From Stenotrophomonas maltophilia (GTDB taxonomy: Bacteria; Pseudomonadota; Gammaproteobacteria; Xanthomonadales; Xanthomonadaceae), in assembly GCA_002435595.1 (NCBI GenBank), contig DJBL01000003.1, forward strand, positions 395 to 64,394: a stretch of 64,000 bases of DNA, written 5' to 3'. Positions 7,850 through 16,304 of this stretch are shown in pieces. Within the stretch, counting starts at the first letter, position 1; each line of letters opens with the position of its first letter. Position numbers and translations under genes: made by a program. Under the pieces are notes generated by a model that saw only the letters and a program-made list of their open reading frames with translations, made no database searches and had not been told where the DNA came from.

Positions 7850-8596
7850 TCAGTGCCCGGTGGCGGCCATGAAGCGCTCGCGGTCCTGCTGGGTGCGCCG
7901 GCGGATCTCGGCCAGGGCCTCGTTCTCGGTGGCCTCGAGCATGGATTCGAACAGACGCTGGAAGTGGTTGCGCATCGCCAGCCGTGCGGCAGCCGGATCG
8001 CGCGCGCGCAAGGCATCGAGGATGGCGGTGTGTTCTTCGTCGCGGGTGTCGTCGTCGTTGTGGCAGACGTTGGCATACACCTGCTTCACCCGCGGCAGTT
8101 CGTTGCGCATGCGCCAGATCAGCTGCACGCAGTGCTCCACCACCGGGTTGCCGGCAATGCGGGCGATGGACAGGTGGAACTGGCGGTCAGCTTCGCTGGC
8201 CGCCGCCTCACCCGAGGCCGGGTCGACCATGGCCGCGATCAGGCCGGCCAGGTCCTGCAATTCCTGGTCGGTGATGCGGCTGGCGGCCATGGCCGCCGCT
8301 TCGGCCTCGATCACCGCACGGGCGGCGGTCAGGTCGAAGGCAGACACATCCGGCAAGGCACCGGGGGCCTGCGACGGGCGCGCCTTCACATACACCCCCG
8401 AACCGGTCTTGATGGTGATCAGCCCCTGCGCTTCCAGCGCGATTTCCGCCTCGCGCACGGTCACCCGGCTCACCCCCAGGCGCTCGGCCAGGTCGCGTTC
8501 GCCAGGCAGGCGCGAGCCCGGCGGGAATTCGCCCTTCTCGATCAGCGCGACGATTTCGGCGGCAATGGACTGGTAGAGACGGGGTTCGGACATCAT
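7850..8596 (-). CDS. GntR/FadR-family transcriptional regulator of the alginate locus
   Basis: A 248-residue protein. It has an N-terminal winged helix (LYQSIAAEIVALIEKGEFPPG, LAERLGVSRVTVREAEIALE, TGSGVYV) and a C-terminal helical FCD effector domain (AARAVIEAEAAAMAA ... RQFHLSIARIAGN ... EEHTAILDALRARDPAAAR), where His and Asp residues usually bind a metal and an acid ligand. A TTG at 8599 and ATGs at 8596 and 8593 are adjacent; 8596 is chosen. Its place beside alginate import and lyase genes suggests repression lifted by an alginate-derived uronate such as DEH or KDG (inference). Candidate operators are at 11635-11659 and 12072-12087. Confidence 0.85.
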   Translation of the reverse strand: MMSEPRLYQSIAAEIVALIEKGEFPPGSRLPGERDLAERLGVSRVTVREAEIALEAQGLITIKTGSGVYVKARPSQAPGALPDVSAFDLTAARAVIEAEAAAMAASRITDQELQDLAGLIAAMVDPASGEAAASEADRQFHLSIARIAGNPVVEHCVQLIWRMRNELPRVKQVYANVCHNDDDTRDEEHTAILDALRARDPAAARLAMRNHFQRLFESMLEATENEALAEIRRRTQQDRERFMAATGH

Positions 8597-8652
8597 CAAG
8601 ACCTGGCTGTACGGTGGCTGGGGACCATCATGCGACCCGCGCCCGGGGACTA

Positions 8653-8677
8653 CGGCGCGGCCGTGAAGGCCGCGCCG
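8653..8677. terminator. GC-rich hairpin after the TonB receptor gene
   Basis: Perfect arms CGGCGCGGCC (8653) and GGCCGCGCCG (8668) with a 5-base loop lie just past the stop codon of the minus-strand receptor gene. There is no clear U-run on that strand, so it may end transcripts weakly or protect a 3' end. Confidence 0.45.
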
Positions 8678-8683
8678 CTTGCC

Positions 8684-11566
8684 TCAGAAGCGGTAGCGCA
8701 CCCCGAGATAATAGCGCCGCCCGTAGGTGGTGTACTCGCGGAAGCTGCCCAGGATGGGCATATCCGACACCCGCGGCTCGTCGGTGAGGTTGCTGGCCGA
8801 CAGCGATACCGACAGGTGCTTGTTCACCTTGTAGGTAGCGCGGAAGTCGAGCGAGCCATTGTCGCGCACATAGCGGTTCTGCGAGGGGTCGCCGACGAAC
8901 TGCTGGTAATAGTCCGAGCGGTACTTGTAGATGGCCTGCAGGTCCAGCTTGCCCAGGCCCCAGTACACCTGGGCCGAGGCCACGTGCTTGGACAGGCCGA
9001 AGATGTTGGCCGGCTCCACGATGCCGGGGGTGAACACGCCGGTGATCGGGTCGGTGGACTCGCCCAGGCGCAGGTCTTCGGTCTTGAAGTTGGAGTGGGC
9101 GTAGTTGTAGCTGGCCTTCACGCCCAGCCCGGAGAAGATGCCCGGCAGGTAGCTGAAGGTATGCGAGCCGGTCAGCTCGAAGCCGATCAGGTCGCTCTTC
9201 TGGTTGCTGGTGGCCAACTGTTCCACCGGCACGGTGACGTTCTGGCCGTCGATGTCGAAGGTTTCGCCCAGCACCACCGGCACCGAGCCGCCGTTGAACT
9301 GCTTGTAATAGATCGCCGTGGCCAGCATGGAATCGGCGTTGGCGTACCACTCCAGCGAGACATCGGCGTTCCAGGACATCAGCGGCTTGGCGCGCGGGTT
9401 GCCGGTGGCGGTGATGTTGCCCAGCGCCTCGGCCACGCTGCGGAAATCGGTATCGGCCTCGTCCAGGGTGAAGCTGCGGCCAAAGCCTTCGGCGGCCAGG
9501 TCCGGGCGCGACATGGCGCGGTAGGCGCCCACGCGCAGCAGCAGGTCCGGGCGCAGTTCGAAGGCGGCGTTGAAGCTGGGCAGCCATTCGGCGTTGCTGG
9601 ACTTGAGCACCTGGCGGGTGAACTCGCCGGTGGGGCGCAGGGTGACGCTGCCATCGGGGTTGTTGATGACGTCCAGGCCGCTGCGCAGGCCCACCGAGCT
9701 GACATCGGTACGCACCCAGCGCACGCCGATGTTGCCGGTCACCGGCAGGCCGAACCACTCGCTGCTGTAATCGCCCATCAGGTAGACGGCGTTGGTCTTC
9801 TCGGTGACATCGTTGTTGGCCGGGTCACGCAGGTCCGCGCTCAGGCCGGTGTCGTCCACGCCGGTGAACGCCTGGAACAGGCAGCGGCTGTCGAAGCTGG
9901 CCCACTGGTCGATGGTGTTGCCGCTGGCGTTGGCCAGGAAGTCCTTCTGCGGGAATGCCTGGCGGCAGGCGCGGTTGGCCGCGCGGATGGCCGCCACGTT
10001 GGTGGTGTTGATGTCGCGGGTATCGGTGAAGTCGGTGTAGCTGGCCTCGGAATGGCGCAGGCCGCCCTTGAGCGCGGTGAAGAAGCCGCTCTCCGGGGTG
10101 AAGGCCGCATCGAAGCGCTGCGCGCGGATGGTGTGCTCGCGGCTCTGCTGGCGGCGGCGGATCAGCGCCGAGTCGGTGTAGTTGTCCGGGTTGTTCACAT
10201 CGAACGCTGGATCCAGGGTGATGCTCGGCACGTCACCGCTGTAGTCGTAGGTGTAGTCGACGTAGCGGGTGTTCTTGATGCCCCCCACCGGCTTGCCGTT
10301 GACGTCGGTACGGCCGGCGCGCAGCCGGGTGGAGCGCTCGATCTGGTCGCGCTGGGTGTTGGAGTAGGACAGGTCGGTGGACAGGGTCCAGGCCGGGCTG
10401 GGCCGGAAGATCACGTTGAAACCGCCGCCGGTGTACTCCTCCTTGCGCTCCAGGAAGTTGCCGGTGGAATCGATGGTGGTGCTGCCGGTGTGGTGCAGCA
10501 GCGCGCCGTCGTCGGTGACCACGCGGTTGTTGAGGTTGCGCATCATCGAGGACAGCGACAGGTCCGAGCGGTCCTCGGTGTAGTCGCGCTTGGAGTGCTG
10601 GTAGTCCAGGTTCACTTCCAGGGTGTCGCTGGGGCGCCACTGCAGCGCGGCGAACTGCGAGTCGCGCTTGTCGTGTTCGATGAACTGGCGGTAGATGCGG
10701 CTGCTGGGCACCAGGTAGTACGGCACGCCGTTGGCGACCTGGTTGCCATCAACGGTGGTGCAGTTGCGCGTGGCGCCCACCACCTCGCGGCCATCGCAGG
10801 CCACCCAGGTGGAGCTGCTGGAGAACATTTCTTCCGGGTTGCTGCCTTCCAGCGCCTGCACGCCCACCGACACGCCGAGCTTGCCGGCCGCCCCCATGTC
10901 GAACTGGTCGATGTAGCTGGCGGTACCGCGCCAGCCCACGCCGTCCTTGTCCTTGAGGCGGTCGTCGTAGTCCTGCCAGGTGCCGCGGCCATCGAGCTGG
11001 ATGGTGCGCTTGCCGTATTCGAGCGGCTTGACCGTTTCCATGTTGACCGTGCCGGCCACGCCACCTTCGACGAAGTCGGCGCGCTGGGTCTTGTAGATGG
11101 CCACGCTGTTGATCAGCTCGGACGGGAACTGATTGAAGTTGACCGAACGGTCGCCGCTGCCGTTGGTGGCTTCGCGGCCGTTGAAGGTGGACGAGCCCAG
11201 GAACGGGCCCAGGCCACGGATGGAGATTTCCGAGGCACCGCCCTTTTCGCGATGGGTGGAGGCGCCGGTGATGGTCTCGATGGCCTCGCCGATGGACAGC
11301 GCCGGCAGGTCGCCGATGTCGTCGGCGGCAAGCACGTCGGCGACCACGGTCTCCTCGCGCTTCTTGTCGATCGAGGTCTGGATGGTGCCGCGGATGCCGG
11401 TCACCTGGACCTGGTCCAGGGTAGTGGCCTGCGCGGGCGGCGCCTCGGCGTCCTGTGCGTGGGCCAGCGGCAGCGCGGCGGCGGTGCACAGGGCATAGAA
11501 CAGCGCGGTATGCAGCGCGGTATGGCGAAGGCCTCGTGGCGAGGCCGTACGGCGGTCATGCAACAT
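8684..11566 (-). CDS. TonB-dependent receptor, probable alginate oligosaccharide importer
   Basis: A 960-residue outer-membrane receptor. It has a long signal peptide ending ALPLAHA near residue 37, a TonB-box-like TLDQVQVTG, a plug domain (SIGEAIETITGAS, SEISIRGLGPF, ELINSVAIYKTQRADFVEGG) and a long beta-barrel ending LGVRYRF with terminal Phe. This is the large xanthomonad/Caulobacter type used for carbohydrates. Its gene lies back to back with the PL6 lyase gene and beside the GntR gene, so alginate oligomers are the likely cargo (inference). The start has a strong Shine-Dalgarno (ggaggga). Shared control with the lyases is likely from the 281-bp intergenic region. Confidence 0.9.
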   Translation of the reverse strand: MLHDRRTASPRGLRHTALHTALFYALCTAAALPLAHAQDAEAPPAQATTLDQVQVTGIRGTIQTSIDKKREETVVADVLAADDIGDLPALSIGEAIETITGASTHREKGGASEISIRGLGPFLGSSTFNGREATNGSGDRSVNFNQFPSELINSVAIYKTQRADFVEGGVAGTVNMETVKPLEYGKRTIQLDGRGTWQDYDDRLKDKDGVGWRGTASYIDQFDMGAAGKLGVSVGVQALEGSNPEEMFSSSSTWVACDGREVVGATRNCTTVDGNQVANGVPYYLVPSSRIYRQFIEHDKRDSQFAALQWRPSDTLEVNLDYQHSKRDYTEDRSDLSLSSMMRNLNNRVVTDDGALLHHTGSTTIDSTGNFLERKEEYTGGGFNVIFRPSPAWTLSTDLSYSNTQRDQIERSTRLRAGRTDVNGKPVGGIKNTRYVDYTYDYSGDVPSITLDPAFDVNNPDNYTDSALIRRRQQSREHTIRAQRFDAAFTPESGFFTALKGGLRHSEASYTDFTDTRDINTTNVAAIRAANRACRQAFPQKDFLANASGNTIDQWASFDSRCLFQAFTGVDDTGLSADLRDPANNDVTEKTNAVYLMGDYSSEWFGLPVTGNIGVRWVRTDVSSVGLRSGLDVINNPDGSVTLRPTGEFTRQVLKSSNAEWLPSFNAAFELRPDLLLRVGAYRAMSRPDLAAEGFGRSFTLDEADTDFRSVAEALGNITATGNPRAKPLMSWNADVSLEWYANADSMLATAIYYKQFNGGSVPVVLGETFDIDGQNVTVPVEQLATSNQKSDLIGFELTGSHTFSYLPGIFSGLGVKASYNYAHSNFKTEDLRLGESTDPITGVFTPGIVEPANIFGLSKHVASAQVYWGLGKLDLQAIYKYRSDYYQQFVGDPSQNRYVRDNGSLDFRATYKVNKHLSVSLSASNLTDEPRVSDMPILGSFREYTTYGRRYYLGVRYRF

Positions 11567-11634
11567 CGTGATCTCCCTCCCAGGATGGATCGTCCGATTA
11601 CACGGATTCGATCCGGACGATTCACGACTACTGA

Positions 11635-11659
11635 ACCAATGTCAATGAATTGGTACTAA
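11635..11659. promoter_or_regulatory. Candidate GntR operator in the divergent alginate promoter region
   Basis: ACCAAT (11635) and ATTGGT (11649) form an inverted repeat, and the right arm extends into TTGGTACTAA (11650-11659), a 9-of-10 match to the palindrome TTGGTACCAA. GntR/FadR-family proteins commonly bind TGGT-N-ACCA type sites. The site is 69 bases from the receptor start on one side and about 190 bases from the PL6 start on the other. The protein-site link is inferred. Confidence 0.5.
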
Positions 11660-11683
11660 AGTCTACCCCTGTGATCCACCTAG

Positions 11684-11759
11684 ACCACTTTCAGCATATT
11701 TAATGTGCGGATGCAGCAGAAATATGCGCAACAGGCAAACCACATGCACCTAAAGTGGT
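11684..11759. promoter_or_regulatory. Nested inverted repeats in the alginate intergenic region
   Basis: Two perfect 8-bp dyads are nested: ACCACTTT (11684) with AAAGTGGT (11752), and inside them GCATATTT (11694) with AAATATGC (11720). The outer arms hold ACCA/TGGT half-sites like the neighbouring candidate operator. The DNA is much AT-richer than the flanking genes. This could be a regulator loop site or promoter DNA; a TTGACT at 11772 is a possible -35 for the lyase genes, without a convincing -10. Confidence 0.4.
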
Positions 11760-11847
11760 ATGCGATTGTGGTTGACTCCCGGCGCGTTCGACCTGTTACG
11801 ATCCGGACTCGCGTTGAACGCCACGGTTGATCTGGGAGGGTAAGCCT

Positions 11848-14073
11848 GTGACTTTGCAACACTCGCACGTGCCACGGGTACTGCACCCGCTGGCCACCGC
11901 ACTGGCGCTGGGCCTGAGCTTGGCTGCCCTGCCCGCCTTCGCGGCCGATCACCTGGTTCGGGATGCCGCCGGCTATGCGGCCGTGGCCAAGACCCTGCAA
12001 CCCGGCGACACGGTGATCCTGGCCGACGGGGTGTGGCGTGATATCGACCTGCTGCTGCGCGGTACCGGCAAAATTGGTCAACCAATTAAGCTGACAGCAC
12101 AGACCCCCGGCAAGGTGATTCTGAGTGGCCAGTCCCAGCTGCGCCTGGCCGGCAGTTATCTTGAAGTGTCCAACCTGGTGTTCCGCGATGGTTGGGCCCC
12201 GGGCGGCGAAGTGGTGTCCTTCCGCGCCTCGTCCAAGGAGTGGGCCACCCACAGCCGGGTCACCGGCGTGGTGATCGACGGCTACAACAAGCCCGACCGC
12301 CAGCAGTCGGACAACTGGGTCGGCATATACGGCCAGCACAACCGCTTCGACCACAACCAGCTGGTCGGCAAGACCAATGCCGGTACCACCCTGGTGGTGG
12401 TGCGCAACGCCACCAGCGGGTTGGACAACCGCCACCGCATCGACCACAACTGGTTCGGCCCGCGCCCCAACCTGGGCAGCAACGGCGGCGAGACCCTTCG
12501 GGTGGGCACCAGCACCGACTCGCAGTCCAACTCGAATACGGTGGTGGAGAACAACTGGTTCGAACACTGCGATGGCGAAGTGGAGATCGTGTCCAACAAG
12601 TCCGGCGGCAACCTGTACCGCGGCAACGTGTTCTTTGAATCGCGCGGGTCGATGGTGCTGCGCCATGGCCACGGCAACGTGGTGGAGCGCAACGTGTTCC
12701 TGGGCAACAACAAAGCCCATACCGGCGGGGTGAGGGTAATCAACCGCCACCAGATCGTGCGCGACAACTATTTCGAAAACATCGCCGGCGACAACTTCGC
12801 CGCCGCGCTGGCGGTGATGGCCGGCACCCGCGACGCGCCGCTCAACCGCTACGAGCAGGTGGACGATGCGGTGATCGAGCGCAACAGCTTGATCAACGTG
12901 CGCCAGCTGTTCCTCGGCGCGGGGCTGGATGACGAGCGCAACGCCATGCCGGTGAACAGCCGCATGGCCGGCAACCTGTTCATCGGCGATGGCAGCCGTG
13001 AGCTGCTGCGTACCCAGGGCGATCTGTCCGGTATCGCCTTCAGCGCCAACGTGCAGAGCCCGGCCGTGTCGCCCGGCTTCCCGGCCGGTGTCAGCGCGCG
13101 CCAGGTAACCCTGCAGCGCGCGGCCAACGGCCTGCAGTACCCGGTGGAAACGGTCGCCGCCGGCGCCCCGCGCGACCTGGCACCGGTCAGCCGCGACCAG
13201 GTGGGCGTGGCGTGGTACCCGAAGGCGCTGAGCACGGTGGCGCTGGACAGCGGCAGCGTGCGCAGGGTGGCCCCGGGCGAAGACACCCTCACCCGCGCCA
13301 TCGCGGCCAGCGCCCCGGGCGACCGCCTGCAGCTGCAGCGCGGCCAGTACCGGGTGGACCAGGTGCTGGGCGTGGACCACCCGCTGAGCGTGATCGGGCC
13401 GGCGCGTGGCCAGGCCAGCCTGCAGTTCACCCGCCCCAGCCTGTTCGAGATCCGCGCCGGTGGCGCGTTGAAGCTCTCGCGGCTGGAGATCGACGGCGCC
13501 CTGGCGCCCGATGCGGCCGGCAACGCGGTGGTCCGCATCGCCCCGGGCAGCCAGGCGTTCAACTACACCCTGCATATTGAAGACAGCCGCATCCACGGGC
13601 TGACCGCCAACAAGGCCTTCGACGTGGTCAACGCCGGCAAAGGCAGCCTGGCCGCGCGCATCACGCTGCGCAACACCACGGTGGAGGACATCAGCGGGAG
13701 CGTGATTTCCGCCGCCGCCGAGACCGACGACCTGGGCACCTACAACGCCGAGCAGGTGGAGATTGTGGCGTCGCGATTCACCCGCATCGGCGGGCCGCTG
13801 TTGACCCTGTACCGCGGCGGCACCGACGAGAGCACCTTCGGGCCGTCGCTGCTGTTGCAGGGCAACCAGCTGCAGCAGGTAGGCGTGGCCGATGACACCA
13901 GCCTGCGCCTGCAGGGCGTGCAGCAGGCCACGCTGGTAGACAACCAGTTCGCGCACAGCGGCCGCGTGCGCTTCAGCCACCGCGTCGGCGAGCCCCACCT
14001 GCGCGTACGCAACAACGTGCTTACCGCCACGGCGGCAATGCAGTCCGATACTCCAGCCGAGACCCTGCCATGA
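11848..14073 (+). CDS. Polysaccharide lyase family 6 alginate lyase (poly(beta-D-mannuronate)/MG lyase)
   Basis: A 741-residue exported parallel beta-helix enzyme that cleaves alginate by beta-elimination. Signal peptide to about AFAADH (residue 33). The PL6 catalytic region is intact: Lys251 (EIVSNKSGG) and Arg272 (LRHGHGN), with calcium ligands Asn212, Glu244 and Glu246 (CDGEVEIVSN). These align almost number for number with chondroitinase B of the same family. Residues from about 430 on form a second beta-helix domain (HIEDSRIHGLTANKAFD), as in the two-domain PL6 enzymes. GTG 11848 has GGGAGGG seven bases upstream. It overlaps the PL17 gene by ATGA. An unusual palindrome lies inside the gene at 12072-12087. 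Confidence 0.93.
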   Translation: MTLQHSHVPRVLHPLATALALGLSLAALPAFAADHLVRDAAGYAAVAKTLQPGDTVILADGVWRDIDLLLRGTGKIGQPIKLTAQTPGKVILSGQSQLRLAGSYLEVSNLVFRDGWAPGGEVVSFRASSKEWATHSRVTGVVIDGYNKPDRQQSDNWVGIYGQHNRFDHNQLVGKTNAGTTLVVVRNATSGLDNRHRIDHNWFGPRPNLGSNGGETLRVGTSTDSQSNSNTVVENNWFEHCDGEVEIVSNKSGGNLYRGNVFFESRGSMVLRHGHGNVVERNVFLGNNKAHTGGVRVINRHQIVRDNYFENIAGDNFAAALAVMAGTRDAPLNRYEQVDDAVIERNSLINVRQLFLGAGLDDERNAMPVNSRMAGNLFIGDGSRELLRTQGDLSGIAFSANVQSPAVSPGFPAGVSARQVTLQRAANGLQYPVETVAAGAPRDLAPVSRDQVGVAWYPKALSTVALDSGSVRRVAPGEDTLTRAIAASAPGDRLQLQRGQYRVDQVLGVDHPLSVIGPARGQASLQFTRPSLFEIRAGGALKLSRLEIDGALAPDAAGNAVVRIAPGSQAFNYTLHIEDSRIHGLTANKAFDVVNAGKGSLAARITLRNTTVEDISGSVISAAAETDDLGTYNAEQVEIVASRFTRIGGPLLTLYRGGTDESTFGPSLLLQGNQLQQVGVADDTSLRLQGVQQATLVDNQFAHSGRVRFSHRVGEPHLRVRNNVLTATAAMQSDTPAETLP
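12072..12087. promoter_or_regulatory. Perfect intragenic palindrome, candidate GntR operator inside the PL6 gene
   Basis: AATTGGT-CA-ACCAATT is a 7+2+7 perfect dyad about 225 bases inside the lyase coding region (codons for KIGQPI). Its TTGGT-N2-ACCAA core matches the candidate site at 11650-11659 and the general form of GntR-family sites. The run is strikingly AT-rich for this gene, where synonymous GC-ending codons prevail (for example att ggt caa cca att in a row), which suggests selection on the DNA sequence itself. Confidence 0.5.
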
Positions 14074-16304
14074 CGCGTTCCACGCCCTTGATGCTGCTGC
14101 TGGCTGCTTCCTTCAGCGCCGCCGCCCTGCCCGCCATTGCCGCTGCCCCTGCCAGCGCCGGGCAGCCCGCCGCCAGCGCCAATGCGCCGGTACTGGTCAC
14201 CGCCGCACAATGGCAGCAGATGCGCAGCGACGGCGCCCGCTACCCGGTGTTCACCAAGGAGCAGCAGCGCGCCGAACGCCTGGTGCGCGGCATGATCAAG
14301 GCCGGCATCGACGTGCCGGTGCCCAAGGACAAGGGCGGCGGTTACACCCACGAGCAGCACAAGCGCAATTACCAGGCCATCCAGGCCGCCGGTGCGCTGT
14401 ACCGGCTGACCGGCGACACGGTCTATGCCGATTACGCACGCGACCTGCTGCTGGGCTACGCCAAGCTGTACCCGGGCCTGGGCGCCCATCCGCAGGGACG
14501 TGGGCAGATTCCGGGCCGCCTGTTCTGGCAGACGCTCAACGATTCGGTATGGCTGGTGAGCGCGGTGCAGGGCTACGACGCGATCCGCGACAGCCTCAGC
14601 GCCGCGGATAGAAAGACCATCGACGACAACGTGTTCCGGCCGATGGCCGACTTCCTGAGCGGCACGCCGGAGAACTTCGACAAGATCCACAACCACGCCA
14701 CCTGGGCGGTGGCCGCGGTGGGCATGACCGGTTACGTGCTGCGCGACCCCACCTATGTGGACAAGGCGCTGAAGGGCAGCAGGCGCGATGGCAGCGCCGG
14801 CTTCCTCAAGCAGGTGGACCAGCTGTTCTCGCCCGATGGCTATTACGAGGAAGGCCCCTACTACCAGCGCTATGCGCTGGCACCGTTCATCCTGTTCGCC
14901 AATGCGATCGAGCGCAACGAGCCGCAGCAGGGCATCTTCAAGCGCCGCGACGGCGTGCTGCTCAAGGCGGTGGATGCGCTGGTGCAGAGCAGCTATGGCG
15001 GCTACTTCTTCCCCATCAACGACGCCATCCTGGACAAGGGCCTGGACACCGAGGAGCTGGTGGCCGGCATCGACATCGCCTACGCGCGCACCACCGATGC
15101 GCGCCTGCTGTCGGTGGCCAAGGCGCAGAAGCGCGTGCTGCTCTCGCCCGAAGGGCTGCAGGTGGCCCAGGCGCTGGCGCAGGACAAGGCCAAGCCGTTC
15201 GCGTTCGTGCCCACGCTGCTGCGCGATGGCCCGGACGGCACCGAGGGTGCGCTGGCGATCCTGCGCATGGGCGGTGAAGACGGACAGGCGCTGGTGATGA
15301 AGAACACCAAGCAGGGCATGGGCCACGGCCACTTCGACAAGCTCAACTGGCTGTTCTACGACAACGGCCAGCGCGTGGTGACCGACTACGGCGCGGCGCG
15401 CTTCCTCAACATCGAGGCCAAGGCCGGCGGCATCTACCTGCCCGAGAACAACAGCTGGGCGCGCCAGACCATCGCGCACAACACGCTGGTGGTGAACGAG
15501 CAGAGCCACTTCGGCGGCGACTGGAAGAAGGGCCAGCCGCTGGCCCCCACGCCGCTGTTGTTCGCGGCCAGCGACGACACCCAGATTGCCTCGGCGCGCA
15601 TGGACGGCGCCTACGAGGGCGTGAGTTTCACCCGCACCCAGCTGCTGCTGGCCCATCCCTCGCTCGGCCAGCCGGTGGTGCTGGACCTGCTGCGCGTCAA
15701 CGGCAGCAAGCCGGCACGCTATGACCTGCCGCTGCATTTCAACGGCCACATCATGGACGTGGGCTTCAAGAGCCAGTCGGCGGTGGCCAATCGCCCGGTG
15801 CTGGGCAAGGCCAACGGCTACCAGCACGTGTGGGTGGATGCCGGCAGCGAGCCCGGCAGCGAGGCGCGCAGCCTCACCTGGCTGCTGGACGGGCGCTTCT
15901 ACACCTACCGCTTCGCCAGCACCGCGCCGTCGCGCGCGTTGATCTGCGAGAGCGGCGCGAATGATCCGTCGTTCAACCTGCGCCGCGAGCCGATGCTGCT
16001 GCAGCGCGTGGATGGCCAGGCCGCCACCACCTTCTATGGCGTGCTCGAACCGCATGGCCAGTACGACGGCACCGCCGAGACCGTGCGCGGCGCCAACAGC
16101 CGCATCGACGCCATTGCGCATTACCGCGGCAAGGATGCCGATGTGCTGGTGCTGGACCTGGCCGGTGGCAAGCGGGTGGCGGTGGGCATTGCCGATGAAC
16201 CGGGCAACCCCGGCAGCCATGAGGTACATGGCGGCGGGCACAGCTGGCGCTGGGACGGCGGCTGGAAGCGCTTTGACAGCAGCACCGGCAAGGACGGCAA
16301 ATGA
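14070..16304 (+). CDS. Polysaccharide lyase family 17 oligoalginate lyase (heparinase II/III fold)
   Basis: A 744-residue exported enzyme (signal peptide to about AIAAAPASA). It releases unsaturated uronate monomer (DEH precursor) from alginate oligomers. It has an alpha-toroid N-terminal alginate-lyase domain with Asn208-His209 (KIHNHATW) and Tyr265 (EEGPYYQRY), then the heparinase II/III beta-domain with His419/His421 (GMGHGHFDKLNW), Asp439 and His470 (RQTIAHNTLVV). These correspond to the catalytic and zinc residues of Alg17C-type enzymes. It starts inside the stop of the PL6 gene (ATGA) and ends with the same overlap into the transporter gene, so the three are translationally coupled. Confidence 0.93.
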   Translation: MTRSTPLMLLLAASFSAAALPAIAAAPASAGQPAASANAPVLVTAAQWQQMRSDGARYPVFTKEQQRAERLVRGMIKAGIDVPVPKDKGGGYTHEQHKRNYQAIQAAGALYRLTGDTVYADYARDLLLGYAKLYPGLGAHPQGRGQIPGRLFWQTLNDSVWLVSAVQGYDAIRDSLSAADRKTIDDNVFRPMADFLSGTPENFDKIHNHATWAVAAVGMTGYVLRDPTYVDKALKGSRRDGSAGFLKQVDQLFSPDGYYEEGPYYQRYALAPFILFANAIERNEPQQGIFKRRDGVLLKAVDALVQSSYGGYFFPINDAILDKGLDTEELVAGIDIAYARTTDARLLSVAKAQKRVLLSPEGLQVAQALAQDKAKPFAFVPTLLRDGPDGTEGALAILRMGGEDGQALVMKNTKQGMGHGHFDKLNWLFYDNGQRVVTDYGAARFLNIEAKAGGIYLPENNSWARQTIAHNTLVVNEQSHFGGDWKKGQPLAPTPLLFAASDDTQIASARMDGAYEGVSFTRTQLLLAHPSLGQPVVLDLLRVNGSKPARYDLPLHFNGHIMDVGFKSQSAVANRPVLGKANGYQHVWVDAGSEPGSEARSLTWLLDGRFYTYRFASTAPSRALICESGANDPSFNLRREPMLLQRVDGQAATTFYGVLEPHGQYDGTAETVRGANSRIDAIAHYRGKDADVLVLDLAGGKRVAVGIADEPGNPGSHEVHGGGHSWRWDGGWKRFDSSTGKDGK

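Noticed and set aside
7841..11659. Very long plus-strand open frame (over 1200 codons) opposite the TonB receptor gene
   Set aside because: It is antisense to a receptor with clear domains, has low-complexity Gly/His/Val-rich translation without family motifs, and arises from high GC at third positions.
11680..16241. Two long minus-strand open frames opposite the PL6 and PL17 lyase genes
   Set aside because: Translation is Ala/Gly/His-rich without motifs, while the plus strand has complete catalytic residues.
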